NCBI RefSeq assembly: GCF_964656455.1
Contig: NC_135712.1
Coordinates: forward strand, 97,750,294 to 97,814,293
Length of the DNA: 64,000 nucleotides
Reading direction: 5' to 3'
DNA from: Halichoerus grypus
Taxonomy: Eukaryota; Chordata; Mammalia; Carnivora; Phocidae
Part shown: positions 11,036 through 24,135 of the stretch, in pieces
How the letters are laid out: each line of letters starts with the position of its first letter
Numbering within the stretch: the stretch's first letter is position 1
Program-made: the position numbers and the translations under genes
The notes under the pieces: generated by a model
Told to the model about the DNA's origin: nothing
The model's input: the letters and a program-made list of their open reading frames with translations, nothing else
Databases searched by the model: none

Positions 11036-14000
11036 TTTTTGTCAATAAGAAGATATAACTATTGTAAATATTTAGGCACCAACATGGGAGCACCCAAACA
11101 CCTAAATCAAAAATTATAGACATAAAGAGTGAAATTGATAGTACTAGAGTAACAGTAGGGGGCTTTAATACCCTGCTTGCATCAATGGATAGATCATCCA
11201 GACAGAAAATAAATAAGGAAACAGTGGATTTGAATGATACATGGGACCAGGTGGATCTAACAGATATATTCAGAACATTCCATCCCAAAACAGCAAATTA
11301 TGCACTTTTTAAGTACACTGGAATATTCTCTAGAATATTCACAATCATATCAAGCATCTTTTCTGACCACAGTGGCATGAAACTAGAAATCAACCACAAG
11401 AAAAAATCTGGAAATAATACAAATACATGGAGGTTAAATAAACAATGCTACTAAACAATGAATGGGTCAACCAAGAAATAAAAAAAAAAAAATTACATGG
11501 ATACAAATGAAAATGAAAATACAACAGTCAAAATCTTTGGGATGCAGCAAAAGCTGTTCTAAGAGAAAAAAGTATAGCAATACAGGCCTACCTCAAGAAG
11601 CAAGAAAAATCTCAAATAAGCAACCTAATCTCACACCAAAAGGAGCTAGGAAAAGAAGAACAAACAAAGGTCAAAGCCATTAAAAGGAAGGAAATAATAA
11701 AGATGAAGGTAGAAATGAGTGAAATAGAGTAAAATAACAGTAGAACAGGTCAAATGATACCAGGAGCTTGTTCTTTTAAAAGATCAACAAAATTGGTAGC
11801 ATTTAGCCAAACTCATCAAAGAGAAAGGGGCGGGGGGAGGGGGATGAAAAGGAGAAATAACAATAGAAGAAATAGATAAACTCCTAGAAACGTATAACCT
11901 CCCAAAACTAAATCAGGAAGAAATAGAAAATTTGAATAGCTCAATTACTAGCAATGAAATTGAATCAGTAATTTAAACAACAACAGTAAAAACAACTCCC
12001 AACAAACAAAAGTCCAGGACCAGACGGCTTCACAGGTGAATTCTACCAAACATTTAAAAGACAGTTAATATCTATTATTCTCAATCTCTTCAAAAAAAAA
12101 AAAAAAAAATTAAGATCAAAGAAAGCTTCCAAGTTCATTCTATGAGGTCAGCATTACCCTGATATCAAAACCAGGTAAAGACACTAAAAAAAAGAAAACT
12201 ACAGTTTGAAATTTCTGATGGACATCGATGCAAAAATCCTCAACAAAATATTGGCAAACCAAATCCAACAGTAGATTAACAAAATCATTCAGTACAATAA
12301 AGTGGGATTTATTCCAGGGATGCAAGTGTGGTTTAATATTTGCAAATCAATTAACATCATACATCACATTATCAAAAGGATAAAAACCATATGATCATTT
12401 CAGTAGATGCAGAAAAAACATTTGACAAAGTACAACATCCATTCATGATAAAAACTCTCCAACAAAGTAGGTTTAATAGACATAAAGTCTCACACCTCAA
12501 CATAGTAAAGGCCATATATGAAAAGCTCATAGTTAACATCACATTCAATGGTGAAAAACTGAGAGTTTTCCTCTGAGATCAGAAACAAGACAAAAATGTC
12601 TGCTCTCATCACTTGTATTCAACTTAGTACTGGAAGTCCTAGCCCCAGCAATCAGACAAGAAAAAGAAATAAGAGGCATCCAAATAGGAAAGGAAGAAGT
12701 AAAATTTTCACTATTTGTAGATAACATAATTCTATATATAGAAAATCCTAAAGACTCCACCAAAAAACTACTAGAACAGATAAATGAATTAAGTAAAATC
12801 ACAGGATACAAAATCAATGTGCAGAAATCTGTTGCATTTCTATACAGTAATAATGAAATAATAGAAATAGAAATTACAAAAGCAATGCCATTTACAATTG
12901 CACCAAAAATCATAAAATGCCTAGAAATAAACTTAACCAAGAAGATGAACGACCTGTACTCTGAAAACTATAAGACACTGATGAAAGAAATAGATGACAC
13001 AAACAAATGGAAAGATATTCCAGGCTCATGGATTGGGAAAACAAATATTGTTAAAATATTTGTACTACCTAAAACAATCTACAGACTTAATGCAATCCCT
13101 ATCAAAATACCAAAACCATTTTTCACAGAACTAGAACAAATAATCCTAACATTTGTATGGATCCACAAACGACCCCAAATAGCCAAAGTAATCTTGAAAA
13201 AGAAGAACAAAACTGAAGGTATCACAATTCCAGATTTCAATATATACTACAAAGCTGTAGTAATCAAAATAGTATGGTACTGGCACAAAAATAGACACAA
13301 TGATCAATGCAACAGATTGGGAAAGACCAAAAATAAACCCATGATTATATGGTCAATTATGACATTATATGGTCAATATGGTCAATATGACAAAGGAGGA
13401 AAGAATATACAATGGTAAGAAGACCATCTTTTCAACAGATAGTATTGGGAAAACTAGACAGCTACATGCAAAAGAATGAAACTAAACCACTGTCTTACAC
13501 CATACACAAAAAATAAACTCAAAATGTTTTAAGACCTAATTGTGAGACCTGAAACCATAAAATTTCTAGAAGAAAACATAGATAGTAATCTCTTTGACAT
13601 CAGCCATAAAAACATTTTTTCTAGATCTGTCTCCTTTGGCAAGGGGCACAAAAGCAAAATTAAACTATTGGGACTACACCAAAATAGAAAGCTTTTGCAC
13701 AGTGAAAGAAACCATCAACATCCATGGATGGGACTAGAGGAGATTATGCTAAGTGAAATAAGTCAAGCAAAGAAAGTCAATTATCATATGGTTTCACTTA
13801 TTTGTGGAACATAAGGAATAGCATGGAGGACTTTAGGAGAAGGAAGGGAAAAATGAAGGGGAGAAAATCGGAGGGAGAGATGAACCATGAGAGACTATGG
13901 ACTCTGAGAAACAAACTGAGGGGTTTTTTTGTGGGAGGATGGGTTAACCCGGTGATGGGTATTAAGGAGGGCACATACTGCATGGAGCACTGGGTGTTAT

Positions 14001-14926
14001 ATGAAAACAATGAATCGTGGATCACTACATCAAAAACTAATGATGTATTGTATGGTGACTAACATAACATAATAAAATAAAATTAAAAAAAAAAGAAACC
14101 ATCAACAAAACAAAAAGACAACCCACCAAATGGGAGAAGATATTTGCAAATGATATATCTGATAAGGGGTTAATGTCCAAAATATAGAAAGAACTTATAC
14201 AGCTTGCCACCACAAACCCAAATAATCCAATTAAAAAATGGGCAGAGGACATGAATAGGTATTTTTCCAAAGAAGACATACAGATGGCAACAGACATATG
14301 AAAAGATGTTCAACATCACTAATCATCAGGAAAATATAAATCAAAGCCACAATGAGATATCACCTCTCACCTGTCAGAATGGCTAAAATCAAAGACACAA
14401 GAAATAAGTGTTGGCAAGGATATGGAAAAAAACAAACTCTCGTGAACTGTTGGTGGGAATGCAAGTTTATGCAGCCACTGTGGAAAACAGTATGGAGGTT
14501 CCTCAAAAAATTAAAAATAGAATTACCAAATGATCCAGTAACACCACTACTGGGTATTTACCCAAAGAAAACAAAAACATTAATTTGAAAAGATATATGT
14601 ACTTCTGTGTTTACTTCAGCATTCTTTACAATAACCAAGTTGAGGAAACAACACAAGTGCCCATTGATAGATGAATGTATAAAGAAGATGTGGTATATAT
14701 ACAATAAAATATTATTCATCCTTAAAAAAGAATGAAATCTTGCCATCTGCCACAACATGAATGGGTCTAGGGGTATAATACTAAGGGAAATAAATCAGAG
14801 GAGGACAAATACCACATGATTTCACTCGTATAGAATTGCGGAATCATTATATTGCACATCTGAAACTAACCTAACACTGTATGTTACTATACTTGAATTT
14901 AAAATATAAATTCATTTTTAAAAAAA
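11036..14926 (+). mobile_element. LINE-1, 5'-truncated ORF2 to 3' end
   Basis: Begins in the ORF2 endonuclease domain (AATAAGAAGATATAAC), passes through the reverse transcriptase and C-terminal region, and ends at an A-rich tail near 14926. Many stops and frameshifts. The FADD box is decayed to FVDN (about 12713-12725), so it is dead. A second L1 3' end interrupts it at 13721-14091. Short TSD AGAATGGTG at 11025-11033 and 14926-14934. Confidence 0.93.
13721..14091 (+). mobile_element. Nested LINE-1 3' end
   Basis: A younger L1 3' untranslated end (contains GAGAGACTATGGACTCTGAG, GAGCACTGGGTGTTATATG and ends in AATAAAATTA10) lies within the older copy. It is bounded by a perfect 16-base TSD AAAGAAACCATCAACA at 13705-13720 and 14092-14107. 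Outside the duplication the host L1 is continuous. Confidence 0.95.
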
Positions 14927-14939
14927 GAATGGTGTTTCT

Positions 14940-16039
14940 TTTTCTTTTCTTTTTTTTTTTTTTTTGTAACTATGTTTGTGAATTCCAAGTCCATTGATCT
15001 ATTTCCATTGACTACAGCAAAGTAAGACCCAAATCCTTGGGTAACATATACTACACAACAATTCCCTAAAGCTACTGACCAATAAAATTTTACACCATAG
15101 TCTTTATATCTTTGTTGGGTTGAAATACACATTCTTACTTCCAGAATTCCTACCTAGCTTTCAGACCTATTTACATATGACCTCTACTGAAATCATCCCC
15201 AAATACTCCAAGCAAAATTAATTAAAATCTGAGCTTTGCTTCAACAACACCAGAAAGGTGCCATGATGAATCAAAAAAAGCAAAGGCTTTGGTGTTGGAT
15301 CGCTCTTGTCAATTCTCATCTCTACCAGTTACCTGCTATGCAACCATAGGTGATCATTTAATCACATGAGCCTCAGCTTCCTCTCATATAAAATGGAACT
15401 AGGATTCCTATCTCACAGGACTTATTGAAATAACATATGTAAAACACAGTCCCTGGTACATGATAAAGTACACAACAATATAAAACGTTATTATATAATT
15501 ATATATAAAATGCTTAGGATATAATAGGTGGACAGTACTACTATTTTATAATAATAGCATCAAAATAATGTTTAGGCTTCTATTTTCTTAATTAGCCTTA
15601 ATTAATATATTTATGATCCTTTGTCAATAGAATTAAAGACTAGAATTGTGCCTTTCTCATTTTATGTCCTTGGTTCAGGTAGGTCTCTCAGTTATAATAA
15701 GTATTCAGTGAATATTTGTAGAATAGACCAATAAATGAATGGCACAAAATCTGAAATGATTATACGACATTTTTGCATACTGGGTTGATTTGCCAGGAGT
15801 ATGTTGAGTAATTCAGTAAGAGTATGTTGAAGAGTAATGGATGGGGACCACAGGGACAGAGGTTGAATTGGTAGTACTAGATTATGGGGACTCAGGTGGC
15901 AATGGGGAGAAAATATAGGCTTCTTTGTGGGAGAGTAGTGGCTGGACTTTTCCCCTTGCTCTTAGTATTTTAGTAATTATATGTTTTGTTCACCACTGTA
16001 TAATACAGTGACACTTAATATTTATTTTTATTTATTTAT
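14940..16039. other. Intergenic, no gene seen
   Basis: Apart from the MIR at 15280-15490 and a T-run at 14950-14965, nothing recognisable. Confidence 0.65.
15280..15490 (+). mobile_element. MIR relic
   Basis: MIR core in order: GGCTTTGGTGTTGGATC, TACCAGTTACCTGCTATGCA, CTCAGCTTCCTC, AAAATGGAACTAGGATTCC, TCTCACAGGACTTATTG. Confidence 0.8.
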
Positions 16040-16232
16040 TTTTTTTAGAGATTTTATTTATTTATTTGACAGAGAGAGACAGCGAGAGAGAGAACACAAG
16101 CAGGGAGAGTGGGAGAGGGAGAAGCAGGCTTCCCGCAAAGCGGGGAGCCCGATGCGGGGCTCGATCCCAGGACCCTGGGATCATGACCTGAGCCGAAGGC
16201 AGACGCTTAACGACTGAGCCACCCAGGCGCCC
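16040..16232 (-). mobile_element. CAN-SINE
   Basis: Well-preserved reverse copy ending ACCCAGGCGCCC; TSD CTTAATATTTATTTT / TTTAATATTTATTTT on the two sides. Confidence 0.95.
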
Positions 16233-16559
16233 TTTAATATTTATTTTAAATGAAAATGTACATGCTCTGTACAAGAGGCTTGAATTAGATGCTGTTAAGA
16301 TAATAAGGCAGTATGGGAGAACAGAAACATCCTGAGGCTACAGGACACACATCTGATCCTTGACAAGACTGAAGTACTCACTGGGAATCAATCAGGCCAG
16401 TACTGTTTATCCTATTCCTACTCCTTCCTATCCCTGAGCAGATAAGGAATAGCTCAATGTCTTGGCCTTCCAAAGGCAGCCTTTATCTAAGAGGACTAGA
16501 TGTACTTTTTTCTTATTAATGTTTATACAGTTTCTCTAAGTCTATGACTCTGTCTGATA

Positions 16560-16725
16560 TTAGTCAAATAATTTATTATCTGCCCCATTTTCCCATCTGT
16601 AAAACGGGAATAATAACACCCCTGATCTCATAGGATTGCTGTGAGGATTAAATGAGGGCAATTATGAAAGACAATTAATATTCAGCAAGCATTTGGTACA
16701 CAATAAGCATTGAAATGTTACTTAT
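16560..16725 (+). mobile_element. MIR relic
   Basis: CATTTTCCCATCTGTAAAAC, GGATTGCTGTGAGGATTAAA and CATTTGGTACACAATAAGCA match the MIR second half. Confidence 0.8.
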
Positions 16726-16819
16726 CACCAACATTAGCAAAGATTCATTCCTCTTTCAGGAAAAAGATCCTCTTTCATTTTTTCCTCTAGACCTAGAAAG
16801 TTAGTTCTTAATCATATGA

Positions 16820-16990
16820 CTTCACTGAATTAGGAATCAGGGCACAGGAGTTCTACTTTGCCATAGTCATTAACTTATTAAGAGACCTTGATTAGGTCAC
16901 TTAGCCTCTCTGGGTTTGGGGTTCCTCATCTGTAAAATAAATGCTTCCACTAAATGGTCTCTGTGGTCCCTTCTCACACTGCTTATAACC
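16820..16990 (+). mobile_element. MIR relic
   Basis: ACCTTGATTAGGTCACTTAG, CCTCATCTGTAAAATAAATG and GGTCTCTGTGGTCCCTTCT follow MIR-type order. Confidence 0.7.
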
Positions 16991-19170
16991 CAATGTGCTG
17001 TGTTAAAGGCAAGTGATATATAATGATCAGTCCTGCCTGTGCAAGGCGCTGACCTTTCATGAGAGCAGTGGTCTACAGAGGGTGGGGTGGAAATGAGAAT
17101 GCATGAAATTAAGAAAAGGGAAGATGGAAAGTGAAGTAGAAAGCATCAAACAACCTGACCATAAAGCAATGAGCTATAAAGACTTAACAGAATGCGATAG
17201 CAAGTCAAATTAAAAAAATCTAAGGCAGAAGACACATATCTATGTTTAAAGACAAAAGGAATATTAAATTTTTAAAAAGGTTAAAATGCATGCCTTTCGT
17301 TAGCTATTAATTTTTCTTAAAATTAGTCTATTACTTTTCATTTCAATTTTTTATTGTCCCTATTAGTCACTCTTTTCAGAATTTTCTTCACTTTGTTTTA
17401 TCATTTCAGAAAGCCCAATCAACAAGCTGTGAATTTTGTTGCCAACCTAAGAAAGTTAACTTAAAACTAAGGTGGGATTTAATGCATCTTCCTTTGTTCC
17501 ACAGAACCATAATGCAACCAGAAGAATTTTTACCAAACCAAGTAAAAACAACACATGATCTTCTAGGTTTCTGTATTGCTTTGCACTTTAAACATAATGA
17601 TACACTTGCCCATTTTGGCAGAACTAAGGATGCTATAATTACTGAGGCATAAGATAAGAAACTAGAGAATGAGTCAAATGAAGGGAAAAGGAGGTAACAG
17701 TTTAAAAATGAGGATGCTCATAGACACCATGCTTAGCTGAGAGACAATGGTATTTTAAGCAAGGAAAGAATCTAAAAAAGAATTGATAAGATGGGATCCC
17801 AATGAGAAAATTGAGACTAGATGGCTAGAATACCGTAGAGCCCAAATCTCTGATTCCTGGAATCTGAGATTTCCACTAAATGGGATAAAAGTCTAGAAAA
17901 ATCACAATGACAACTCTTAAATGGAATGCTTAAAATCATCTACCACACTAATATCTGCTTTGGATAAACATTTATTATATAGCTTTACATTTGCAACAAT
18001 AAGATACATAATGGTTAGCATTATCTATCTCCCTCATCTCCCAAATTATAAAGAAAATGTCATTGGTAATTTCATTTATTATTTAACAAGAAAATACGCT
18101 TTTACGTTTAATATGCTATTCAGCCTACTTTTTCTTTTAAATAGTTAGAAATGCATACATAAATGGCTTAATACTATTAGCACTTTGGGCTTTTAAAGAC
18201 AGTAATTTGGATTCAAATATTTATCCCTAAATTCTATCTGAAGGTCTGCAGCTTCATTACAAAAAGCAAAAACAAAACATCCTTCAGTCAGCATTTTCTT
18301 TGGGCATGCTTAATAATGGAAAAACTATTTTATATCCATAAACTGTTTTTTCTCCTTTAAATGTGACATGTGACATGAAATTAGTATCTTTGGATCAAGT
18401 GCAAAACTATTTCCTGCTAATCTGCTGTATCATAACCTTCTTTATAACTTGGCATTAAGTCTTTTCATCCCATTTTGACTAACTTAAATCTTCTCTATTC
18501 AACCTGCCCTTGATTCACCATTTCTCGCTAAGCCACCCGACATATTGCTCTCTCTGAATAGAAGTTTCTAGCAACACTTCTCTAAAAAAGAGCATCCTTT
18601 CCCTCTTCCTAGACTATCTTCAAGATTTCTTTATTCATTGAATTTTTCTAATCTCATCCCACTTTATTCCATACTTCTTTTTAATGAAAGTCAAGAAAGG
18701 ACAGTAAGAAGGTAAAGTGAATGTAAGGCAGACTCAGCTGGCTTTCCTTAGTGCCATCCTGAGCAGAACCATAGACAAACATGCCAAGGCTTGCAGCCAT
18801 TTCACACCATTCCAAAGATTCCCTGATACTACCTTAGTGTTGAAGCCAAGTTATCTCTTTATTCTACATGGTGGGTATGGGTCTTCCATTTTGTGTCCAA
18901 GACTTTGAAATCTCAATCCAAGTTCCCACATGTGAACAGCTATTTCCTTCTTTGAGTGTGTTTGATACTCAAGGGGTATTATATGGAAAAGGAAGTCAAA
19001 CATCTGTTTTGGGTGGAACCAGAGAATAATGATATGCAATATACTACACAAGCTTAAAGCCTAGACTATCTTAAAGAATTAAGTTAATATTTTCCCCAAG
19101 CCTATTCCTCTCAAATGATATTCATGGGACTTTAATAATATAATTAAAATTAGTAGGTAAAGAAACAGTC
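16991..19170. other. Intergenic, no gene seen
   Basis: Unique AT-rich DNA. Open frames at 17921-18148 and 18717-18908 are short and featureless. Confidence 0.6.
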
Positions 19171-20020
19171 ACTAAAGGATTTTGAACTGAGGAGAAATAA
19201 AATAAGAGCTATTCTGATTTGACGGCTGGAAGAGGGTATTGTGATGGTCAAATAATTGATTATGAAGGCCTGAACTTGGTCTTAGAACTAAATAATAAAG
19301 AAGATGGATTCTAGAGATATCATTAAAAATGAAATCATCAAGATTTGAAAACTTTTTGCTATGATGAAGATAAAGGATGGAGAAAGGGGACCGGGAGAAT
19401 ATGAATTCTAGCATAGGTGACTGGGAAAGATTAGTGTCCTTAAAAGACACCTAATAGAATGGGTATGTTGCATGTGTATTTGGAAGGTGGGTGGTCAGGG
19501 CAGGGCTGTGGATCTGGTATACTGAATCTGAGTAGGTAAGCAGATAACCAGAAGAGATGGTTAGCAAAGTCAGAGATGCAGAACTGGAAAAAGTCAAGAC
19601 TGATTGAAGAGTCATCAGTGCAGAGAAGATATATTATACCTCATAAATGGATACAATAAAAATGATAAAGATATAAAGAGAGAATAGGACTAAGCATAAA
19701 ATCTCAGTGAATGCCTAAAATTAGGGAGCAAAGAGGAGGAAGTCAAATGGTGTGTGTCACTTGGCAATAATATTGATGGATCATCTGCTTCACCAAGATG
19801 GCAGAATAACAGTGTTAGTACTTGATAATTTATAATAACATTAGTATTCCATTTTTCTTAATTTAAAAAAAAAACATTACTATTTTGCAAATATTGCCAT
19901 CATGCAATCCATTGTCTATCCATGCTTAAGGTGTAAGGCAATGTGTTAAGTGTTGGAAGATATGTAGATTAATAAGACATGGTCCCTGACTTCAAGGAAC
20001 TTATCCTGAAGAGTGGTCAA
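19171..20020 (-). mobile_element. L2-type (CR1-clade) LINE relics
   Basis: Minus-oriented, heavily decayed: GGATTCTAGAGATATCATTA, GAAGAGTCATCAGTGCAGAG and, near 19930-20010, CCCTGACTTCAAGGAACTTA resemble the L2-type 3' region. Boundaries are approximate and the match is by eye. Confidence 0.5.
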
Positions 20021-20369
20021 ACATTCCCACTATACATTTATAATGCACAATAGCCACTCAAATTAAAGTAACTACAACTAAAACTCCTTTTAATCAATAA
20101 CTTACCCTTGAATAGGACTTCTAACCTTTCTTTGTACAAATTTTCTTACTTAGCATCTCATTTGACCTTTATAATAGCTGTTAAGAAAGACAAACAGATA
20201 TGTTTCTGCATCTAACAGCTTCTCCTGACTTATCCAGCCACATCTGTCATTTCTTCAGGGATCTGTCAGCAGAGGCAGCGTTGGTGATGGGAAATCTGAT
20301 GCAACTCCAGCTCCCGTTCTTCTTACGGAATATTGAAAACCTGTGGTTTCCTTGAAAAGGTTTCTCCTG

Positions 20370-20569
20370 GGGGCACCTGGGTGGTTTAGTTGGTTAAGTG
20401 TCTGCCTTTGGCTCAGGTCATGATCCCAGGGTCTGGGACTGAGTCCCACTTCGGGCTCCTTGCTAAGCCGGGAGCCTGTTTTTCCCTCTGCCTGCTGCTC
20501 CCCCTGCTTGTATTCTCTCTCTCTCTGTCCCTCTCTCTGATAAAATAAATAAAATCTTTAAAAAAAAAA
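20370..20569 (+). mobile_element. CAN-SINE inserted in an L1 target duplication
   Basis: GGGGCACCTGGGTGGTTTAG head to AAAATCTTTA13 tail; TSD AAAAGGTTTCTCCTGG at about 20354-20369 and 20570-20585. Confidence 0.95.
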
Positions 20570-20585
20570 AAAAGGTTTCTCCTGG

Positions 20586-20752
20586 ATGAGGTAACTGGGT
20601 GATGGACATTGGGGAGGGTATGTGTTTTAATGAGCACTGGGTATTATATAAGACTGATGAATCACAGACCTGTACCTCTGAAACAAATAATACATTATAT
20701 GTTAATTAAGTGAATTTAAATTTAAAAAAAAACAAAGAAGAAGAAAAAAAAA
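20586..20752 (+). mobile_element. LINE-1 3' end fragment
   Basis: Contains GATGAGGTAACTGGGTGATG, GAGCACTGGGTATTATATAA and GAATTTAAATTTAAAAAAAA. The 3' flank AAAGATTTCTCCT (20754-20766) is a third copy of the SINE's target site. Confidence 0.85.
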
Positions 20753-20766
20753 GAAAGATTTCTCCT

Positions 20767-21394
20767 ATCACTAAAGATAAGGTCTTTTTCTCAAAGTCTG
20801 GTCATCAGAGATACATGTATTTTCTTACAGATTCTGTTTCTATTTTTGTTGGTTCAGATTTATATAACATATAGGTATATTTTAATATTTACTTTCTGCA
20901 TGTAAAGGTGACAAATTCATTATATAACCTTTGAGACTATAAAATAGTAATAAAAACAACAATCATAATTACCACTTTAGAGGCAACTATCACTAAGATT
21001 CTGGTATTCTCTATATCCACACCTAGAACTAGGTCTATATTTATATCCACATCTATCTATAAATAGTGATGTCACATTTTGTATTTAAATTTGTATCCTG
21101 CCTCTATCACTTAACACTGTTTTATCACTTAATAAAATCATTTTCCCCTGTGACAATATTCCACTTCACTCTATAAATGGAACATAATCTACCTTACCAT
21201 TTCTTGCAGAAAAATTATGTTTGGAAGTTTTGTTTGGGAAAGATTGAACATAATGCCTATCCATATGAGTCTCATTTCTATAGTACTCCATGAAAGTAAA
21301 AAGACCTTTAAGTACAAAATAGTTGTAAAAGCACTGAAGAGAAAATCCATAGCACTATGTAATCCCATTAACTCTGGACTTAAGCCACTCACAT
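20767..21394. other. Intergenic, no gene seen
   Basis: AT-rich; nothing recognised, although the CR1/L3 relic that follows may begin earlier than 21395. Confidence 0.6.
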
Positions 21395-21840
21395 TTTTAT
21401 TAATGACTTAGATCACTGTGTCTGTAGGGTATACTGATCAACTGTGCAGATGGCATAAAACTGGGAGAAACAATAAACATGTTGAATGATGAAATCATAA
21501 TCCGAAAGGATCAGACAGGTTGAAATGATGGGCTAAATGAAAGAAGAGTGCATTTTTAAAAGGATGGATATAAATTTTCATGCTTGAGTTAGAAACAAAA
21601 AAAATCAGTGGTATATGATATGAAATGTAGTTTAACAGAAAGTTCATGCAAAACAAAAACAAAAGAAACAATGGTATAAAGTAGCTGACAAAAAAAGAGC
21701 TAATATAATTTTGGGATAATTTAATAAAAATATGACAAAACCAGGAAACTGATAGTTTGTTTTTCTCTAAACTGGACCAGTCAAACATGGAGTTTGTTCA
21801 GGTCTCTGCTCTACAGCTTAAGGAGGATATTCAAATGGTT
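21395..21840 (+). mobile_element. CR1/L3-type LINE relic
   Basis: TTAATGACTTAGATCACTG, GCAGATGGCATAAAACTGGG, GAAATGATGGGCTAAATGAA, AAAAGAGCTAATATAATTTT, ACTGGACCAGTCAAACATGG and CAGCTTAAGGAGGATATTCA follow the order of the C-terminal reverse transcriptase region of CR1/L3 elements. Very old and non-coding. Confidence 0.75.
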
Positions 21841-22078
21841 ATCATTTAATAGAGAGTGCTCATGTTACAAAAAGTTTCAAAATATTACATATAAAACAAA
21901 GTTGAAAATATTAAAGGCTATTTAGTCAGAAGACAATAATAGTAAATTCTAGAAATTAATTCAATAACTGTATTAAAATATGTAGAGGGATTTAGGAAAA
22001 AATAATTTGTCCTAATAGACTTAGTGTCCCATGAAAGCAAACTTAAGACCTAAATAGGTTTTGGTACTAATTCCAAAG

Positions 22079-23040
22079 TGTAGAGGGGTCCCCCACACCA
22101 AAGAGCAGTTCTGGAGACATCAGTTGGATGTTTTACAATTGAACTTAATTCTGACATTATATACCTGGTGATAGCATCAGATTCCACAGGTTAAGAGCTC
22201 AGTCCCACAAGACCACCTACCACTTCAGATGCCAACCACAAACCCAGGTTACCTGTGCTTCTGACCCAACCTGCTACAAACTGGAGATTCCAAAAACCCC
22301 CTCCAATTCAGGATCTGAATCACAAGTCCAGGTTGTTACCTGTACTTCTGACAGAGAGCCTATAAATAAGAGGTTCCCACCACCCCCACCTTGGGTTCCA
22401 TTAATTTACTAGAACAGCTCATAGAACTCACTAGATTACTGATTTATTACAAAGAATATTAAAGGATATGAATCAACATCCAGATGAAGAGATACATAGG
22501 GTGAGGTTCCGAACAAGGGGTTTCTGTCTTTGAGGAGCTTGGAGACTGGCATGGTGGTATGTGGAAGTATTCTGGTTCCTCAACCTAGAAGCTCTCCAAG
22601 TCCCCTCCTTTTGTTATTTTATGGAGTCTCCATTACATAGGCATAATTGATTAATTTATTGGTCACTGGTAATTGAATCAACCTCTAGCTCCTCTCCTCT
22701 CCCAGGAAATTAGGGGCCAGGATTCAAAGTTCCAACATTCTATTCCTGGTTGGTTTCACTGGCAACCAGCCGTCATTCTCAGGTGCTTTCCGAAAGTCAC
22801 CCACATTAACATAAATCCAGTTGTGGTGGAAAGGGCTTGTTATGAACAATAAGACACCCATTTCACCTTATAGCTTTAAAGTGTTTCTCAGGAACTGAGG
22901 ACAAGAAAACAAATATTATAACAAAAGATGCCTCATGGCTCTTATGCTGAGGAAATTCCAAGGGTTTTGGGAACTGTGAGCCAGGAACTGTAGATGAAGA
23001 CCAAGTATATATGAGAAATCTTATATATCACAATATCACA
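22079..23040 (+). mobile_element. Solo LTR, ERVL-like
   Basis: About 960 bases beginning TGTAGAGGGGTCCCCCACAC and ending ATATATCACAATATCACA, i.e. TG...CA ends, with no gag/pol beside it. The LTR includes CCTATAAATAAGAGG (TATA-like, near 22360). The end sequence resembles mammalian ERVL LTRs of the MER21 kind, but the family is uncertain and no clean 5-base TSD was seen. Confidence 0.6.
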
Positions 23041-23387
23041 GGACCAAGGAATGATAGTTACACAAAGATTAATTTTGTCCCAATACAAGGAATTTGGCTC
23101 AATATGTGACAACATATAACAACAATAATAATATAAAACGTTTGAAAGTATTCAAAAATAGAATAAATGGCCTCAATCTATCTCATGAGTTTAGGAATTT
23201 TCAGTCTTTGGAGCTGTTCATGGAAAAATGAGGTAAGTATGTAATCATCTACATTCTTCTGCACAATCTCATGTAAGCACATTGATTAAATTGCCACCAT
23301 TGATGATTTTACATACTGATTTCAAGTCTCATTTGTATCTTAAATTCTAGACACACAATTGTACCACCTTCCTTGTTGTCTCTGTAT

Positions 23388-23605
23388 CAGTGGTTCTCAA
23401 CTGGGGACGATTTTGTCCCTGCCTCAGAAAACACTTGGAAGAGTCTGGAGATATTTTTGGTTGGCACAACTGAGATGAGTTCTATTTGCATACAGTGGGT
23501 AGAGACCAGGGATATTGCTAAACATTCTACTATGTACAAAGCATCCCTGCCACGACAAAGAATTATGCAGCCCAAAATGTCTATAGTACTGAGGTTAACA
23601 AACAG
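23388..23605 (+). mobile_element. MER5A-type hAT-Charlie DNA transposon
   Basis: Starts CAGTGGTTCTCAACTGGG, continues GTCTGGAGATATTTTTGGTTG, GTGGGTAGAGACCAGGGATA and CCAAAATGTCTATAGTACTG, and ends near GAGGTTAACAAAC. Non-autonomous. Confidence 0.92.
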
Positions 23606-23759
23606 TGCTCCACATTTACATCCAACAGGTAACAAACAGCATGACCAACTCCAAATTCATTATCTCTACTCCACTCTTCTGCTTTTCTCTTAAAATCCAA
23701 AGTCTCCTCTCAATAAAGCTTAGTTGCTATTCCCTATTATGATTAATGGCATCATTAGC

Positions 23760-24135
23760 TACCCAATCACATGAGCTAGAAATCTTGGAGTCATCCTTAA
23801 CTCTTCACTTTCCTTTTCTATTAGTCTACTCCTAAAACGCCTTTCTAAATCTTACCTCTCCTTTCCACCACTACTGCCATTGCCTTAGCTCAGTCTCACC
23901 CACATTTTCTTCCCACAAGACTTTTTTTTTCCTAATTCATCTTTCACATTGTTGCCAGGATTACCATCCTAAAACACAAAAGCAATAGTCCTATTACCCC
24001 ATGCAAAAACCACAAGTAAGCCTCCAGTGTCCAATGAATAAAAGTTCAAACTCCGAATTAATATGAAAGGTGCTAAACAATCTGTTCCCACAATCTCTCA
24101 ACAGTTTCATCCCATTCACTACCACCTCCCCTTGG
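23760..24135 (+). mobile_element. L2-type LINE ORF2 relic
   Basis: CTTGGAGTCATCCTTAACTC (frame LGVILN), CACTACTGCCATTGCCTTAG, CATCCTAAAACACAAAAGCA and GTTCAAACTCCGAATTAATA follow the end of a CR1-clade reverse transcriptase. Decayed. Confidence 0.65.
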
